In this document: piece after piece, positions 16,267-25,663 of the stretch
How positions within the stretch are numbered: the stretch's first letter is position 1
Layout: every line of letters begins with the position of its first letter
Assembly (NCBI GenBank): GCA_035946625.1
Contig: DASYZE010000054.1
Location: 1 to 64,000, forward strand
DNA: 64,000 bases
Origin: DASYXZ01 sp035946625
GTDB lineage: Bacteria; Acidobacteriota; Terriglobia; UBA7540
Direction of reading: 5' to 3'
Position numbers and translations under genes: made by a program
The notes under the pieces: generated by a model
What the model saw: the letters and a program-made list of their open reading frames with translations, nothing else
The model's database searches: none
Told to the model about the DNA's origin: nothing

Positions 16267-16929
16267 TTACTCTGAATCAAATCGAATTTCCTTCAAGCGG
16301 GCGATGGGTTGGGAAAAATCAAATACATCCGCGCTGGCGGGATCGTAATGGTCGGTGATGCCGAGCAGCCGCGCCTCCGCGGGGTGGTCGGTGGGCATCA
16401 GGAAAGTACCCGTTTCCACCTCTCCGGTGCGCAAGGTTATTTTCATTTGCGGACCCTGAAAATCTATCCTGGCAATTTTGGAGAACTCCACTTCGTCTGC
16501 GTTGCCGCTCCCCATCGAAATCGGGAAATTGGTCCGGGCGGGCACCGATTCCAGCAACGAGCCCCGGCCGGCGGGGGGATAGAAATCCAAATAGGCGTCA
16601 AACACCTCAGTGGTCTTCCCTGCCAGGTCTGTCACCGTCACCTTGTATCCAAACCGCTTCCAGATGGACACAATCTGCTGGCGGTCCGCCGCCGCGCTTC
16701 TGTTTACCATGTAAGGCAGGCTGCCCTGATTCAAACCCACCTTTTCCACGCGGCGGTCTTTTAAATCAAAGTGCTTGTAATAGACGTAATTGGAGTCTTC
16801 CTGCACCACAATGGCCTGGCGCTGGATCACCACCTGCTTCCCCTGCGCGTTGGTTTGGTAAACGGTGTCGGAAAGAAGCGGTGTGTTGGCTGCGGCGGCT
16901 GCGAGCAGTAACCAGGGCAATCGTTTCAT
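16267..16929 (-). CDS. Secreted protein of unknown function
   Basis: 220 residues from the ATG at 16929. The signal peptide KRLPWLLLAAAAANTPLLSD is clear. The mature protein begins with beta-strand repeats (KQVVIQRQAIVVQEDSNYVY) and contains RIDFQGPQMKITLRTGEVETG, a pattern seen in small beta-rich periplasmic proteins. No catalytic motif or cysteines. An inverted repeat CCGGAG-N5-CTCCGG lies just upstream of the start. Same strand as the ceramidase, 29 bases upstream of it, so co-transcription is likely. Confidence 0.5.
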   Translation of the reverse strand: MKRLPWLLLAAAAANTPLLSDTVYQTNAQGKQVVIQRQAIVVQEDSNYVYYKHFDLKDRRVEKVGLNQGSLPYMVNRSAAADRQQIVSIWKRFGYKVTVTDLAGKTTEVFDAYLDFYPPAGRGSLLESVPARTNFPISMGSGNADEVEFSKIARIDFQGPQMKITLRTGEVETGTFLMPTDHPAEARLLGITDHYDPASADVFDFSQPIARLKEIRFDSE

Positions 16930-17135
16930 GGGGAGAATCCGGAGTTCTGCTCCGGAAGACTCGAGGCCTAACCACAATGGCCCGAGTTCCAGGCCCAAGC
17001 GTCACGTAATTCTTAAAGTCAAGATTTTAAGACACGCCCAGTCAGACGTATCGAGAGTAGTCAATTTATTTGAACCCCGGCGCAGAAATCCCATCACCGG
17101 CCATGCTTCGGCAACCGACGCGGCAAGTTGAAGGA

Positions 17136-18212
17136 TTATCCTTTCTTCTTTTTCTTATCCGCCTTGTATTCGGTTTGAACGCCTCCTTTAATTGCGTCCA
17201 AATCCCCTTTGGCTTCCGAGGCGTATTTTCCGTTGGGGTCCAGCTTCAAGTAGGTTTCAAATGCGTCCACTGTGCCGGGGGGCGCGATCACGGTCTTGCC
17301 GTCGGGTCCCAAAGTTACTTTGCCCATCAGCGCCCTGCCCATTAGGGCGAAAGCATCCGCGTATTTGGGATCTTTCTCGGTGGCTTTCTTAAAGGCATCG
17401 GCGGCTTCATCCATTTTGCCCGTGTTGTACAAAGTGGCGCCGAGATTGAAATAAGCTTTCGCGGCGCCGGCGGGGTCCAGCTCTGCTGATTTTTGAAATT
17501 CTGCTTGAGCTTGCGGAACCTTATTCGAGTTGGCGTAAACGTTGCCCAGGCCGTTGTGCAATGAGGCGTCGGTGGGGCTCAGTTGGATGGCCTTCTGGTA
17601 GTTTTCTTCGGCCTTATCATACTGGTGGGCTTGGGAATAACTATCCGCCAGGCGGCTGAGGACGGCAACCAGGTTTTTGTCTTTGGCCAAAGGTACCGCC
17701 TGTTCAAAGGCGGCGGCAGCATCCGCATATTTCTTGTCGTTATAAAGCGCCTGCCCCTGATCGAAGAATGTCTTGAGTCCCGCAAACTGTTTTTGTTGTT
17801 TTTCCTGCTCCTGAAGCTGCTTCTGGACTTCAGGGTTGGCCTCCTGAGCCTTGACCTCTGCCGCTTTTTCCTTGGCCAAATCAAAGTCGATCACAGTGGG
17901 ATCGCCGATTCCGACGTGCACGTTCCCAAAGTGGTAGATTTCCCGGCCACCGGGGTCGAGGAGAGTGACTTTGTAGGACCCCAGAGGCAGTCCAATGTAA
18001 ATGTAATGGCCCTTCTTGTCGGTCTTGGTTTTGTAAACGCCCTTAACGTCCATCCTCTCAATGAGGATGGGATTGCCCACCATCACGTTTCCCTTTTCAT
18101 CTTGAACCGCGCCCGTGAGGCCCCCCGTTTGTCCGAATGCGGGCACCGCGCTGGCCAATCCCCACAAAAGAATCGTAAATGCAGCCCACTTTGTCATTCT
18201 GCTCAAAAACAT
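17136..18212 (-). CDS. Exported TPR protein with carboxypeptidase-regulatory-like domain
   Basis: 358 residues from the ATG at 18212, chosen for the GGAGGAGGG site just upstream. A signal peptide (WAAFTILLWGLASAVPAFG) leads into a carboxypeptidase-regulatory-like beta-sandwich (GGLTGAVQDEKGNVMVG ... GHYIYIGLPLGSYKVTLLDPGG). A Gln/Lys-rich coiled-coil linker and about five tetratricopeptide units (residues about 155-300; e.g. AVLSRLADSYSQAHQYDKAE, PTDASLHNGLGNVYANSN) follow. The lysine-rich tail ends KKKKKG. Such architecture is frequent in acidobacteria and is probably a periplasmic scaffold; partners are unknown. Confidence 0.7.
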   Translation of the reverse strand: MFLSRMTKWAAFTILLWGLASAVPAFGQTGGLTGAVQDEKGNVMVGNPILIERMDVKGVYKTKTDKKGHYIYIGLPLGSYKVTLLDPGGREIYHFGNVHVGIGDPTVIDFDLAKEKAAEVKAQEANPEVQKQLQEQEKQQKQFAGLKTFFDQGQALYNDKKYADAAAAFEQAVPLAKDKNLVAVLSRLADSYSQAHQYDKAEENYQKAIQLSPTDASLHNGLGNVYANSNKVPQAQAEFQKSAELDPAGAAKAYFNLGATLYNTGKMDEAADAFKKATEKDPKYADAFALMGRALMGKVTLGPDGKTVIAPPGTVDAFETYLKLDPNGKYASEAKGDLDAIKGGVQTEYKADKKKKKG

Positions 18213-18316
18213 CTTTCCCTCCTCCCCAATCACTATAGGGCCCATTCTACCTTTAGTTTGGATGCCAACTCAACTTAATTGGTCAGCCCGCCCCAGGGAC
18301 CCAAGCCTGGGCATGA

Positions 18317-19045
18317 TCACAAAACGATTTCGCGCTTGTAACTGGGGCGCACGGCATAAGGGATGGGATCCTCCACCCCCGCTTCTTCAAACGCGCGCAA
18401 GCGCAGGGCGCAACTGTCGCAAGCGCCGCAGGCCGCCTGTTCAGCCTGATAGCACGACCAGGTCAGTTCCAAGGGCGCACCCAACTCCAATCCCCGCTTC
18501 ACAATTTCACTTTTGTGAAGATGGATAACCGGGGTTACGATCTCCAATTGCGTTTCGGGCTTTGTCCCCTCCGCGATGACGCGATTGAAGGCGGCATAAT
18601 ACTCCGGGCGGCAATCAGGATACCCCGAACTGTCTTCCGCCACGGCGCCAATGAATATTTTGTGCGCCCCCAGCACTTCTCCCCAGGAAACGGCGATGGA
18701 AAGAAAATGGGCGTTGCGAAATGGCACGTAACTCGATGGGATATCGTGGCGTTCAAGATTAGCCCGCTCCACGGCCATGTGCTCATCGGTAAGACTCGAG
18801 CCCCCAATCGCCCGCAAATGATTCAGATGTGCCACCATGCGCCGCTCGGCGTGGTAGAAATCCGATAGCGCGTGGAACGCTTGAAGCTCGCGGTGCTCGG
18901 TGCGTTGCCCGTAGCCCACGTGCAGCACCGCCAGACGATTCTCCAAGTCCGCAATCGCCATGGTCACACAACTGTCCATCCCCCCGCTTGCCAGCACCAC
19001 CGCCAGGGGCTTTTCGATTTTAGCTTTTGGATTTTGGATTTCCAA
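18317..19045 (-). CDS. queC: 7-cyano-7-deazaguanine (preQ0) synthase QueC
   Basis: 242 residues. The ATP pyrophosphatase P-loop ASGGMDS (near residue 20) and the zinc site CYQ...CGACDSCALR near the C-terminus identify QueC, which converts 7-carboxy-7-deazaguanine and ammonia to preQ0 for queuosine. GAVAEDSSGYPDCRPEYY is the family substrate-binding segment. The start is a TTG at 19045; no ATG lies upstream of the P-loop, so a TTG or an internal GTG start is required. It follows queE after 100 bases containing a purine-rich short-period repeat, so the two are probably one operon. Confidence 0.92.
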   Translation of the reverse strand: MEIQNPKAKIEKPLAVVLASGGMDSCVTMAIADLENRLAVLHVGYGQRTEHRELQAFHALSDFYHAERRMVAHLNHLRAIGGSSLTDEHMAVERANLERHDIPSSYVPFRNAHFLSIAVSWGEVLGAHKIFIGAVAEDSSGYPDCRPEYYAAFNRVIAEGTKPETQLEIVTPVIHLHKSEIVKRGLELGAPLELTWSCYQAEQAACGACDSCALRLRAFEEAGVEDPIPYAVRPSYKREIVL

Positions 19046-19145
19046 ATTGCACGATCTCTTTTCAGGTTTACGATTCTCGTCGAAGCCGTCAAATTGTTCT
19101 TTTTTTGACTCTTAACCTTTACCCTTTAACCTTCTACCTTTTTTT

Positions 19146-19784
19146 TCAAACTCCCTTTGTTTCCGGATCCCAGATAAATTTATGGAGCTGCATCCCCATG
19201 CGGACTTCAATGCGGTCGCGCAGGATCCACTCAGCAAGCTGGCGGGGATGGAGCCGGCCAAATACCGGCGAGAGGATTAATTCGTCCACCCGGTCATGAA
19301 GGCGATGGCAGGAGATGAAGTCGAGAGCATAGCGGTAATCGTTCTCATCCACCACCACGAATTTGATCTCATCCTTGCGGTCGATGACAGCAAGATTTTC
19401 CATGCAGAACTTATGGCTTTCGCCGCTTCCCGGACACTTAACGTCCAGGATTTTCACCACCGCCCGGGGCAGGTTGCCCACAAACCGCTCTCCGCTGGTT
19501 TCCATCAGGATGCGAAAGCCCTCGGCTACCATCTGTGCCGCCAGCAGTTCAACTTCTTTTTGTAACAGGGGCTCGCCTCCGGTGAATTCCACCAGATTTC
19601 CGCCCAACTGGCGGACTCGCCCCAACACTTCAGCGGGCGACATATTTTGGCCGCCGTGAAAAGCGTAAGCCGTATCGCACCAATGGCAGCGCAGATTGCA
19701 CCCCGTCAAACGGACGAAAACGCACGGGAGCCCTGCAAAGGAAGACTCGCCTTGAATCGATTTGAAGATTTCTGTGACTACCAT
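19146..19784 (-). CDS. queE: 7-carboxy-7-deazaguanine synthase QueE
   Basis: 212 residues. The radical SAM cluster motif is CNLRCHWCD (the CX3CX2C variant), preceded by IFKSIQGESSFAGLPCVFVRLTG; FTGGEPLLQ is the SAM-binding GGE motif. QueE contracts the pterin ring of 6-carboxytetrahydropterin to 7-carboxy-7-deazaguanine. The ATG at 19784 has AAAGGGA directly upstream. It is followed by queC; queD, which makes its substrate, is encoded at 28476-28847. No queF or tgt in the window. Confidence 0.93.
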   Translation of the reverse strand: MVVTEIFKSIQGESSFAGLPCVFVRLTGCNLRCHWCDTAYAFHGGQNMSPAEVLGRVRQLGGNLVEFTGGEPLLQKEVELLAAQMVAEGFRILMETSGERFVGNLPRAVVKILDVKCPGSGESHKFCMENLAVIDRKDEIKFVVVDENDYRYALDFISCHRLHDRVDELILSPVFGRLHPRQLAEWILRDRIEVRMGMQLHKFIWDPETKGV

Positions 19785-19946
19785 TCCCTTTTTGAACCGC
19801 TTTCAAAACGCAAAGTGGCTCGACTTCCGCAATTTTCATTTTACTCGATTCCGGCCCACGATTGTTCCGCGGGAATAAATTTTCGTTGATTAGCCCTCCA
19901 GATGGCGGTCCGAAAGCGATCTGGAGAGGTGCCAGCGGGGAGCCGG

Positions 19947-19974
19947 TTGACAATTCTTGTTTCCTAACTATACT
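19947..19974 (+). promoter_or_regulatory. Strong promoter upstream of the hybrid kinase
   Basis: Perfect TTGACA (19947-19952) and TATACT (19969-19974) with 16 bases between. Transcription would start near 19982, leaving a leader of about 150 bases to the ATG at 20133. It lies in the divergent gap between queE and the sensor kinase. Confidence 0.7.
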
Positions 19975-19998
19975 ATGCGAGTAAAGGACCACAGGGTT

Positions 19999-20023
19999 AA
20001 AAGTCCACCGCTTATGGGCTTTT
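19999..20023 (+). promoter_or_regulatory. Terminator-like hairpin in kinase leader
   Basis: AAAAGTCC/GGGCTTTT pairs over eight bases (one G-T) around a nine-base loop and ends in TTTTT, as a small intrinsic terminator does. GGAC at 19986-19989 could alternatively pair with the GTCC of its left arm, which would open the terminator. An attenuator is possible; the stem is AT-rich and weak. Confidence 0.35.
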
Positions 20024-20132
20024 TCGTAGTGAAATTAAGTCGGGTGGTTGGCCATTCTTGCAGCCGAGCCATTAGTTCCGACTGGTGTCGTCCTGCTCGC
20101 CACGCGTTTTGGAGCGGACCGATGGTAGGTTT

Positions 20133-22439
20133 ATGAAGACCAAGCGTTCACTCCAAAGCCCGGATCCTCCCGATGTTCAGCTCGCGGCTCTTCAGCGGGA
20201 ATTGAAAGAGATTCAAACCCAGTTGAAGGCCCAAACCACAGCCCTCCAGGAATCGCTCCAGAGCGAGAAAGCGCTAAAACAGAAGTATTTCAACCTCTTT
20301 GAATGCGTCCACGACATTATCTATTCCTATGACTTGAATGGAAACTTCACCTCCGTCAACAAGGTGGGGGAGATGGTTTCGGGCTATCGCCAGGACGAAT
20401 TCCTGAGCATGAACATCAAGGACATCTTGGCTCCGGAGGAGTTTGAGCGGAGCGCCGAGATCCTGCGCCGCGCCCGTCTGGGTGAACAGCCGCCCGGCGG
20501 CGAATTCAAGATATTGGCCAAAGACGGACACTCCCTTCTGCTGGAAATAAATAGACGTCTGATTTTCGAACAAGATCAGCCCGCGGGTGTGCAGTGCGTT
20601 GCCCGCGATGTCGGCGAGCGCAAGCGGACGGCTGCCCTTAACGAGCAATATGAATTCATCACAAATTCCATGGCTGATTTGGTCAGCCTGGTCGGGTCGG
20701 ATTACCGTTACGAGGCCGTCAACGAAGCGTGGTGTGTCACCTTCTCCGCGCCTCGCGAAGAAGTTCTCGGAAAAAGCATCAGCGACCAATGGGGCCAATC
20801 AGCCTTTGAGGAAAGCATCAAACCGCTGATGGACCGGTGCCTGGCGGGTGAGACCATTTCTTATGAGATGTGGCTGAACCTGGGCGTGCATGGCCTGCGC
20901 TATTGCAACATCTCTTTCTATCCGTACATGGCTGAAGCGGGCCGCCCCAGCCACGCGGTGGTAGTAACGCGCGACATTACAGACCGGAAGAACGCCGAGG
21001 ACGAACTGGTGCGCTCGCGCCAGGAAGCGGAAACCGCCAACCTGGCCAAGAGCATCTTCCTGGCCAACATGTCGCATGAGATTCGGACCCCAATGAATGC
21101 CATCCTGGGATTCTCCCAGCTCATGCAACGCGACCCCACCCTGACCCTCAAGCAACGCAAACAGTTGGACGCCATCAATCGGAGCGGCGAGCATCTGCTC
21201 GAGCTGGTCAACGACATTTTGGAAATGTCGAAAATCGAAGCGGGCCGCATCACTTTGAATCCGGCCGTGTTTGACCTGCACGCGCTGCTCAAAGACCTGG
21301 AAATCATGTTCCGCGCCCGCGCCGATTCCAAGAAACTTCAACTCACCGTGGAACGCATTGGCGAGGTCCCGCGTTTTGTGGTGACCGACGAGGGCAAGCT
21401 TCGCCAGGTCTTTGTGAACCTGCTGGGCAATGCGGTGAAATTCACCGAAAGCGGCGGCATTGTTTTGCGGGTTCGCACTTCGCAAAACGACCAATCAGAA
21501 TCGCGCCTCCAGGCGGAGGTGGAAGACACCGGCCCGGGCATTCCTGAAGATGAGATGGGCAAGCTCTTCCAGTATTTTGAACAGACTGAAAGCGGGCGCA
21601 TGACCGGGGGCGGTTCCGGCCTGGGCCTGGCCATCAGCCGGGAGTTCGTTCGCTTGATGGGCGGGGACATCAGGGTTCAGAGCCAGGTGAGAAAAGGGAG
21701 CACATTCAGTTTTGACATTCAAATTACCACCGGCGAAATGACCTCGGTGCAGGTGAAGGCGGAATTGCGCCGGGTCCACAAGCTGCGCGGTGAACCAGGC
21801 ACGCACCGGGTCCTGATCGGCGACAATGAGGAGAATAACCGCGCCTTTTTGTCGGAGATGCTCGCCGCCGTGGGCTTTCAGACCCGGGAGGCCACCAATG
21901 GCGTGGAAGCCATCCAGCAATTCCAGGAGTGGCATCCGGATTTGATCCTCCTCGATTATCGCATGCCGGTCATGGACGGCCTCGAAGCCATTCGCCGCAT
22001 CCGAGCCCTGGAGGGCGGCGAGAAGGTCAGGATCGTTTGCGTGACCGCCAGCACCACCGACCAGAATCGCCGAGAGATTCTGGCAGCCGGCGCCGACGAT
22101 TTTCTAGGCAAACCTTTGCGCGAGGCCGTCCTGTTTGAAAAAATCAGGACTCTGCTGGGCGTCGAATATGATTACTATGATGAAGGGTCGGGTGCGCCCG
22201 GCACGCTGAGGGAAATTGTGGCCAAGGGAATCTCATCAGAGATGGTGGCAAGTCTTCCTAAAGATCTGGTGGATCAATTGCACGAAGCCACTATCAACGC
22301 CGACTTCGATCTCATCATGAAGCTGATTGACCGCGTGGAAAGCATGGACTCCCACTTAGCCCAGGAAATGCGCAACATGGCGGATGGGTTCGACTACCAG
22401 GGCCTGCTCGACCTCCTGCCGAAAAGGGGGAGTGCATGA
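20133..22439 (+). CDS. Hybrid sensor histidine kinase with two PAS domains and receiver
   Basis: 768 residues from the ATG at 20133. In order: a coiled coil (about 10-50), PAS 1 (about 52-165, ending CVARDVGERKR), PAS 2 (about 170-285, ending VVTRDITDRK), HisKA with FLANMSHEIRTPMNAILG (H315), HATPase_c with N box VNLLGNAVKF, DTGPGIP and GGGSGLGLAIS, then a receiver with phospho-acceptor D608 (LLDYRMPVMDG) and a helical Hpt-like tail lacking an obvious phosphorylatable histidine. No transmembrane segment, so it is a cytosolic sensor. Its stop overlaps the start of the HD-GYP response regulator by four bases, making that protein the likely output partner. A promoter and possible attenuator lie upstream. 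Confidence 0.88.
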   Translation: MKTKRSLQSPDPPDVQLAALQRELKEIQTQLKAQTTALQESLQSEKALKQKYFNLFECVHDIIYSYDLNGNFTSVNKVGEMVSGYRQDEFLSMNIKDILAPEEFERSAEILRRARLGEQPPGGEFKILAKDGHSLLLEINRRLIFEQDQPAGVQCVARDVGERKRTAALNEQYEFITNSMADLVSLVGSDYRYEAVNEAWCVTFSAPREEVLGKSISDQWGQSAFEESIKPLMDRCLAGETISYEMWLNLGVHGLRYCNISFYPYMAEAGRPSHAVVVTRDITDRKNAEDELVRSRQEAETANLAKSIFLANMSHEIRTPMNAILGFSQLMQRDPTLTLKQRKQLDAINRSGEHLLELVNDILEMSKIEAGRITLNPAVFDLHALLKDLEIMFRARADSKKLQLTVERIGEVPRFVVTDEGKLRQVFVNLLGNAVKFTESGGIVLRVRTSQNDQSESRLQAEVEDTGPGIPEDEMGKLFQYFEQTESGRMTGGGSGLGLAISREFVRLMGGDIRVQSQVRKGSTFSFDIQITTGEMTSVQVKAELRRVHKLRGEPGTHRVLIGDNEENNRAFLSEMLAAVGFQTREATNGVEAIQQFQEWHPDLILLDYRMPVMDGLEAIRRIRALEGGEKVRIVCVTASTTDQNRREILAAGADDFLGKPLREAVLFEKIRTLLGVEYDYYDEGSGAPGTLREIVAKGISSEMVASLPKDLVDQLHEATINADFDLIMKLIDRVESMDSHLAQEMRNMADGFDYQGLLDLLPKRGSA

Positions 22440-23560
22440 GCGATAAACCTGGCGGCGCTTCCCAGGCACCCAGCGTCCTGGTGGTGGACGACACCCCGGC
22501 CAATTTGCACTTACTGGCCCAGATGCTTAAGGAGCAGGGCTACCGCGTCCGCCCCGTCCCCAGCGGAAAATTGGCGCTGCAAGCGGCCCTCAATGACCCC
22601 CCGGACCTGATCTTGCTCGACATTAATATGCCGGAGATGAACGGCTATGAAGTGTGCCTGCGCCTGAAGGCCACAGGGAAACTGGAACACATTCCCGTCA
22701 TCTTTATCAGTGCCCTCAACGAGCCCATGGACAAAATGAAGGCATTCTCCGTCGGGGGCGTCGATTATGTGACCAAGCCGTTTCACTTCGAGGAAGTGCG
22801 CGCGCGGGTGGATACCCACGTCAAGCTGCACCGCCTGCAACTTGAATTGCAAAGGCACAACCGCGATTTGAAGGAGTTGGTTCAGGAGCAGGTGAAGGAA
22901 ATTTCCGCCTCCCAGATGGCCACCATCATCGCACTGGCCAAACTTTCGGAGTCCAGGGACGATACCACCGGCAAACATATCATGCGCGTGCAGGCCTACT
23001 GCAAGGTCCTGGCGCTGCAAATGAGCAGGAATCCGCGCACGGATTCGCACATTGATGGCCCTTACATCGAAAACCTTATTCTCACCGCACCGTTGCACGA
23101 TATCGGCAAAGTGGGGATACCCGACCCCGTCCTGCTCAAGCCCGGAGAGTTGACACCGCAGGAAGTGGCCACCATGAGGCGGCACACGCTGATCGGCTCG
23201 GAAACCCTCCAGGAAGTTCTTCGAATTTATCCCAACAACCAGATCATCAAGATGGCCATGAGCATTGCGTGTTCGCACCATGAGCGCTGGGATGGCACGG
23301 GCTATCCGCGCGGCTTGCGCGGCGAGGAAATTCCGCTTTCAGCCAGAATTCTCGCCATCGCGGATCAGTATGACGCGCTCCGCAACGAACGGCCTTACAA
23401 GCCGCCCTTCGACCACCAAAAGACTTTCGATATCATCACCGTGGGAGACGGAAGGACCATGCCGGAACACTTTGATCCCGAGGTTCTGCGGGCTTTTATT
23501 GACACGCACCTGGAATTTGAAAATATGTTTGAAAGTTTCCTGCGAATTAAAGTGGCGTAG
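22436..23560 (+). CDS. Response regulator with HD-GYP domain (c-di-GMP phosphodiesterase type)
   Basis: 374 residues. The N-terminal receiver carries VLVVDDTPAN and phospho-acceptor D in LILLDINMPEMNGYE. After a coiled-coil linker comes an HD-GYP domain with HDIGKVGIPD, the RRHTLIGSE histidine, and HHERWDGTGYPRGL (the GYP motif). HD-GYP proteins hydrolyse c-di-GMP in the cytosol, coupling a phosphorelay to biofilm/motility control. The ATG overlaps the kinase stop (ATGA). All canonical metal ligands appear present, so the enzyme is probably active. Confidence 0.9.
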   Translation: MSDKPGGASQAPSVLVVDDTPANLHLLAQMLKEQGYRVRPVPSGKLALQAALNDPPDLILLDINMPEMNGYEVCLRLKATGKLEHIPVIFISALNEPMDKMKAFSVGGVDYVTKPFHFEEVRARVDTHVKLHRLQLELQRHNRDLKELVQEQVKEISASQMATIIALAKLSESRDDTTGKHIMRVQAYCKVLALQMSRNPRTDSHIDGPYIENLILTAPLHDIGKVGIPDPVLLKPGELTPQEVATMRRHTLIGSETLQEVLRIYPNNQIIKMAMSIACSHHERWDGTGYPRGLRGEEIPLSARILAIADQYDALRNERPYKPPFDHQKTFDIITVGDGRTMPEHFDPEVLRAFIDTHLEFENMFESFLRIKVA

Positions 23561-23615
23561 TCTTTTTCCCCACCGACCCATCTGGCCGTTTCTGGAGGAA
23601 CCCGAACCCGCCCCA

Positions 23616-23653
23616 TTGTCATTCCTAGGAATCCGCCGGGAGGCAGATGACAA
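23616..23653. repeat. Small TTGTCATTCC-type element
   Basis: TTGTCAT at 23616-23622 and ATGACAA at 23647-23653 form seven-base inverted ends, followed by GGAATCTCGCTCTGG, the same interior phrase as in the element at 9974-10180. Probably a shortened copy. Confidence 0.5.
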
Positions 23654-23731
23654 GGAATCTCGCTCTGGCCATGAATGAGCGTCTTCTCATCCATCGGCCA
23701 TGGCACGAACCCCAACTAACGCCGTCCCAAC

Positions 23732-24898
23732 CTATGGCGCCGGCGGTTTTTCCGGCGGCGCGGGCGGCATGGCGAACTTCGCGTCGTCCACCGGAACGTT
23801 CTGCTGGATTTCGTTCACCTGAATCGTAAAGCGCCCTCCCGGCCGCGAAATGGTCCAGCGGAAAGGCACTTTGACGCCGTCCGCGTCACGATAATCGGCA
23901 AAGTCCGTCTGAGTGGGAATGCGGCCCAGCGGCGTTTGGACGTAGGTGATCATGCGAATCAGCAATCCCGATTGCTGGTCGAAATAGAGCCTGACCGGCG
24001 GCTGACCCTGCTTCAGCCCAAAGATCAAGTTCGTCTCCTGATCGCCGATCTTCTCCGATGGCCGGGGGCGAAACTGGGAAAAGATCTGCTTTAGGTGGAC
24101 GGGAAAATAAAAATCCGCATTCATCCTCATGGCGTCGAGTTCGCCGCCGGTTACTGCGCGTGGCGGGCCGAAACCTGAGAGCCAGCCCACCTGGCCGTCA
24201 AACCCCGTGATGTTTTCGCCCCTCGGCGTGTGCATCACCGTCACACGCTTGTCCGGAGCCTTGGCGTAAACGTCAATGGGGAAGCCATTGGGGCCAAAGC
24301 CGGAAAGCGTGCCCTTCTCCACCCGGCTGGTAATTTTCTGGAAAGCGTCGGCGCCGCCCACCGCCTGCACATATTTCTCGATGGTCTGGTCCGGCGGAGT
24401 CAACGCCGGAGGCGCCGCTTCACCATTCATGCCCGCACCGCCTGGTCCGCGCATCTCCGGCCGGGCGTCCGCGTCCGCAACGGCGGGAATGGCAGCCGGC
24501 GAAGCCGCGCCGTGATGGCAGGAATTGCACGTCACGTTGAGGTGGCCATGGAAATTGTCTTTGTTGATGGCCATCATCATGGTGATCATCTTGCGCGCGA
24601 TCTTTTTCTTTTCCTTGTCGTCTTTGTCAAACGCATTATGGACATGGCAATATTCACATTCCACGCCCAGTGACGCGGAGATGAATTGCATGGCCGGGAC
24701 CAATTGGTCGGCGGGAATATCCTTCAGCACCTGAATGTTCTTAAACTTCTGCACCGCCGTTTGGGGCGCGCCGTTTGCCGCCGGCGCCGGACTGGTTTGT
24801 GCCCGGAACGGTTCCGCGCCCCCCAGCATCAACACCAGTGCCGTGCCCAGTAAAAAATATGAAATGACTGAAGCAGTTCCTTTTGTCTTGATATTCAT
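23732..24898 (-). CDS. c-type cytochrome, photosynthetic-reaction-centre-subunit-like
   Basis: 388 residues from the ATG at 24898 (GGGAG seven bases upstream). A signal peptide (VISYFLLGTALVLMLGG) is followed by a c-type region with two haem motifs, CEYCH and CNSCH, and FKNIQVLKDIPADQLVPAMQ, typical of proteins annotated as reaction-centre cytochrome c subunit-like. The region after residue about 170 (TPPDQTIEKYVQAVGG...) is an outer-membrane-lipoprotein-like beta domain ending FAMPPAPPEKPPAP. These are common in acidobacteria that do not photosynthesise and probably act in periplasmic electron transfer. Nothing photosynthetic is encoded nearby. Confidence 0.8.
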   Translation of the reverse strand: MNIKTKGTASVISYFLLGTALVLMLGGAEPFRAQTSPAPAANGAPQTAVQKFKNIQVLKDIPADQLVPAMQFISASLGVECEYCHVHNAFDKDDKEKKKIARKMITMMMAINKDNFHGHLNVTCNSCHHGAASPAAIPAVADADARPEMRGPGGAGMNGEAAPPALTPPDQTIEKYVQAVGGADAFQKITSRVEKGTLSGFGPNGFPIDVYAKAPDKRVTVMHTPRGENITGFDGQVGWLSGFGPPRAVTGGELDAMRMNADFYFPVHLKQIFSQFRPRPSEKIGDQETNLIFGLKQGQPPVRLYFDQQSGLLIRMITYVQTPLGRIPTQTDFADYRDADGVKVPFRWTISRPGGRFTIQVNEIQQNVPVDDAKFAMPPAPPEKPPAP

Positions 24899-25192
24899 GA
24901 CCACTCCCTTTAGATGGAATCAGCCCGGCAAAGTATATCAGACGACAGAAGGGATGCAATGGTTACTCGTTTTTGGAAACAACGAATTACCGGCGCGCGC
25001 GCCCCTTGGCGCGAAGCGCATTGGACTGCGGCAGCAAAGCCGCCGCCTGCGGTCCATAGTCGAATCCCATTGCGACCAGTGGCGGGAGTCTTCGATCCAG
25101 CGTAAGGAATGCGGTAGATCCACTACCGTAGTCCAAAGCGAGTCCGCCAAGCTAGGCAACTCAGGTCGAATCCGGTAAACTTCGTCCGCGGC

Positions 25193-25561
25193 ATGGACCC
25201 CGTGGCGCACAAGTCGAGGCTCAATGACATGATGGCCCAACTCTGCCCGCGCTGCCGCGTCGGAAGAATCTTTCGCGCCTCCATCTTTCGCGGCTTCCCC
25301 AAGATGTATGAGCGCTGCGCGATTTGTGGATTGAAGTTTGAGCGCGAACAAGGTTACTTCCTGGGCGCCATGTACATTAGCTACGGGTTGGCTCTGGCAA
25401 TGATCACCATTTTCGCTGTGCTGCTCTGGGTGTTCATGCACTGGCCGCTGGAAAAAAATGTGGTGGTCGCCATCATCATATTTGTGCCCTTCGCTCCCAT
25501 GCTCTCGCGCCTGTCAAGAGTCTTCTGGATTTATTTCGACCGCGCCGTCGATCCAGAATGA
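25193..25561 (+). CDS. DUF983 membrane protein
   Basis: 122 residues. The N-terminal zinc-ribbon-like part has LCPRCRVGRIF and RCAICGLKFEREQGYFLGAMY, characteristic of DUF983. It is followed by two transmembrane helices (ALAMITIFAVLLWVFM and VVVAIIIFVPFAPML). Function is unknown, though DUF983 genes often sit near cytochrome-oxidase assembly genes; here a cytochrome c gene lies divergently upstream. The 294 bases upstream contain small GC palindromes (around 25014-25060 and 25104-25124) but no firm promoter. Confidence 0.8.
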   Translation: MDPVAHKSRLNDMMAQLCPRCRVGRIFRASIFRGFPKMYERCAICGLKFEREQGYFLGAMYISYGLALAMITIFAVLLWVFMHWPLEKNVVVAIIIFVPFAPMLSRLSRVFWIYFDRAVDPE

Positions 25562-25663
25562 ATGCCGCGCGCGCAGTGCCTGGGCAGGCTGCACAAAAAA
25601 ATGCGATGGCGACATCCCCATCCCGCAAACGCTGGAGAAGGGCCCCGGCATTTCGATGGGACG

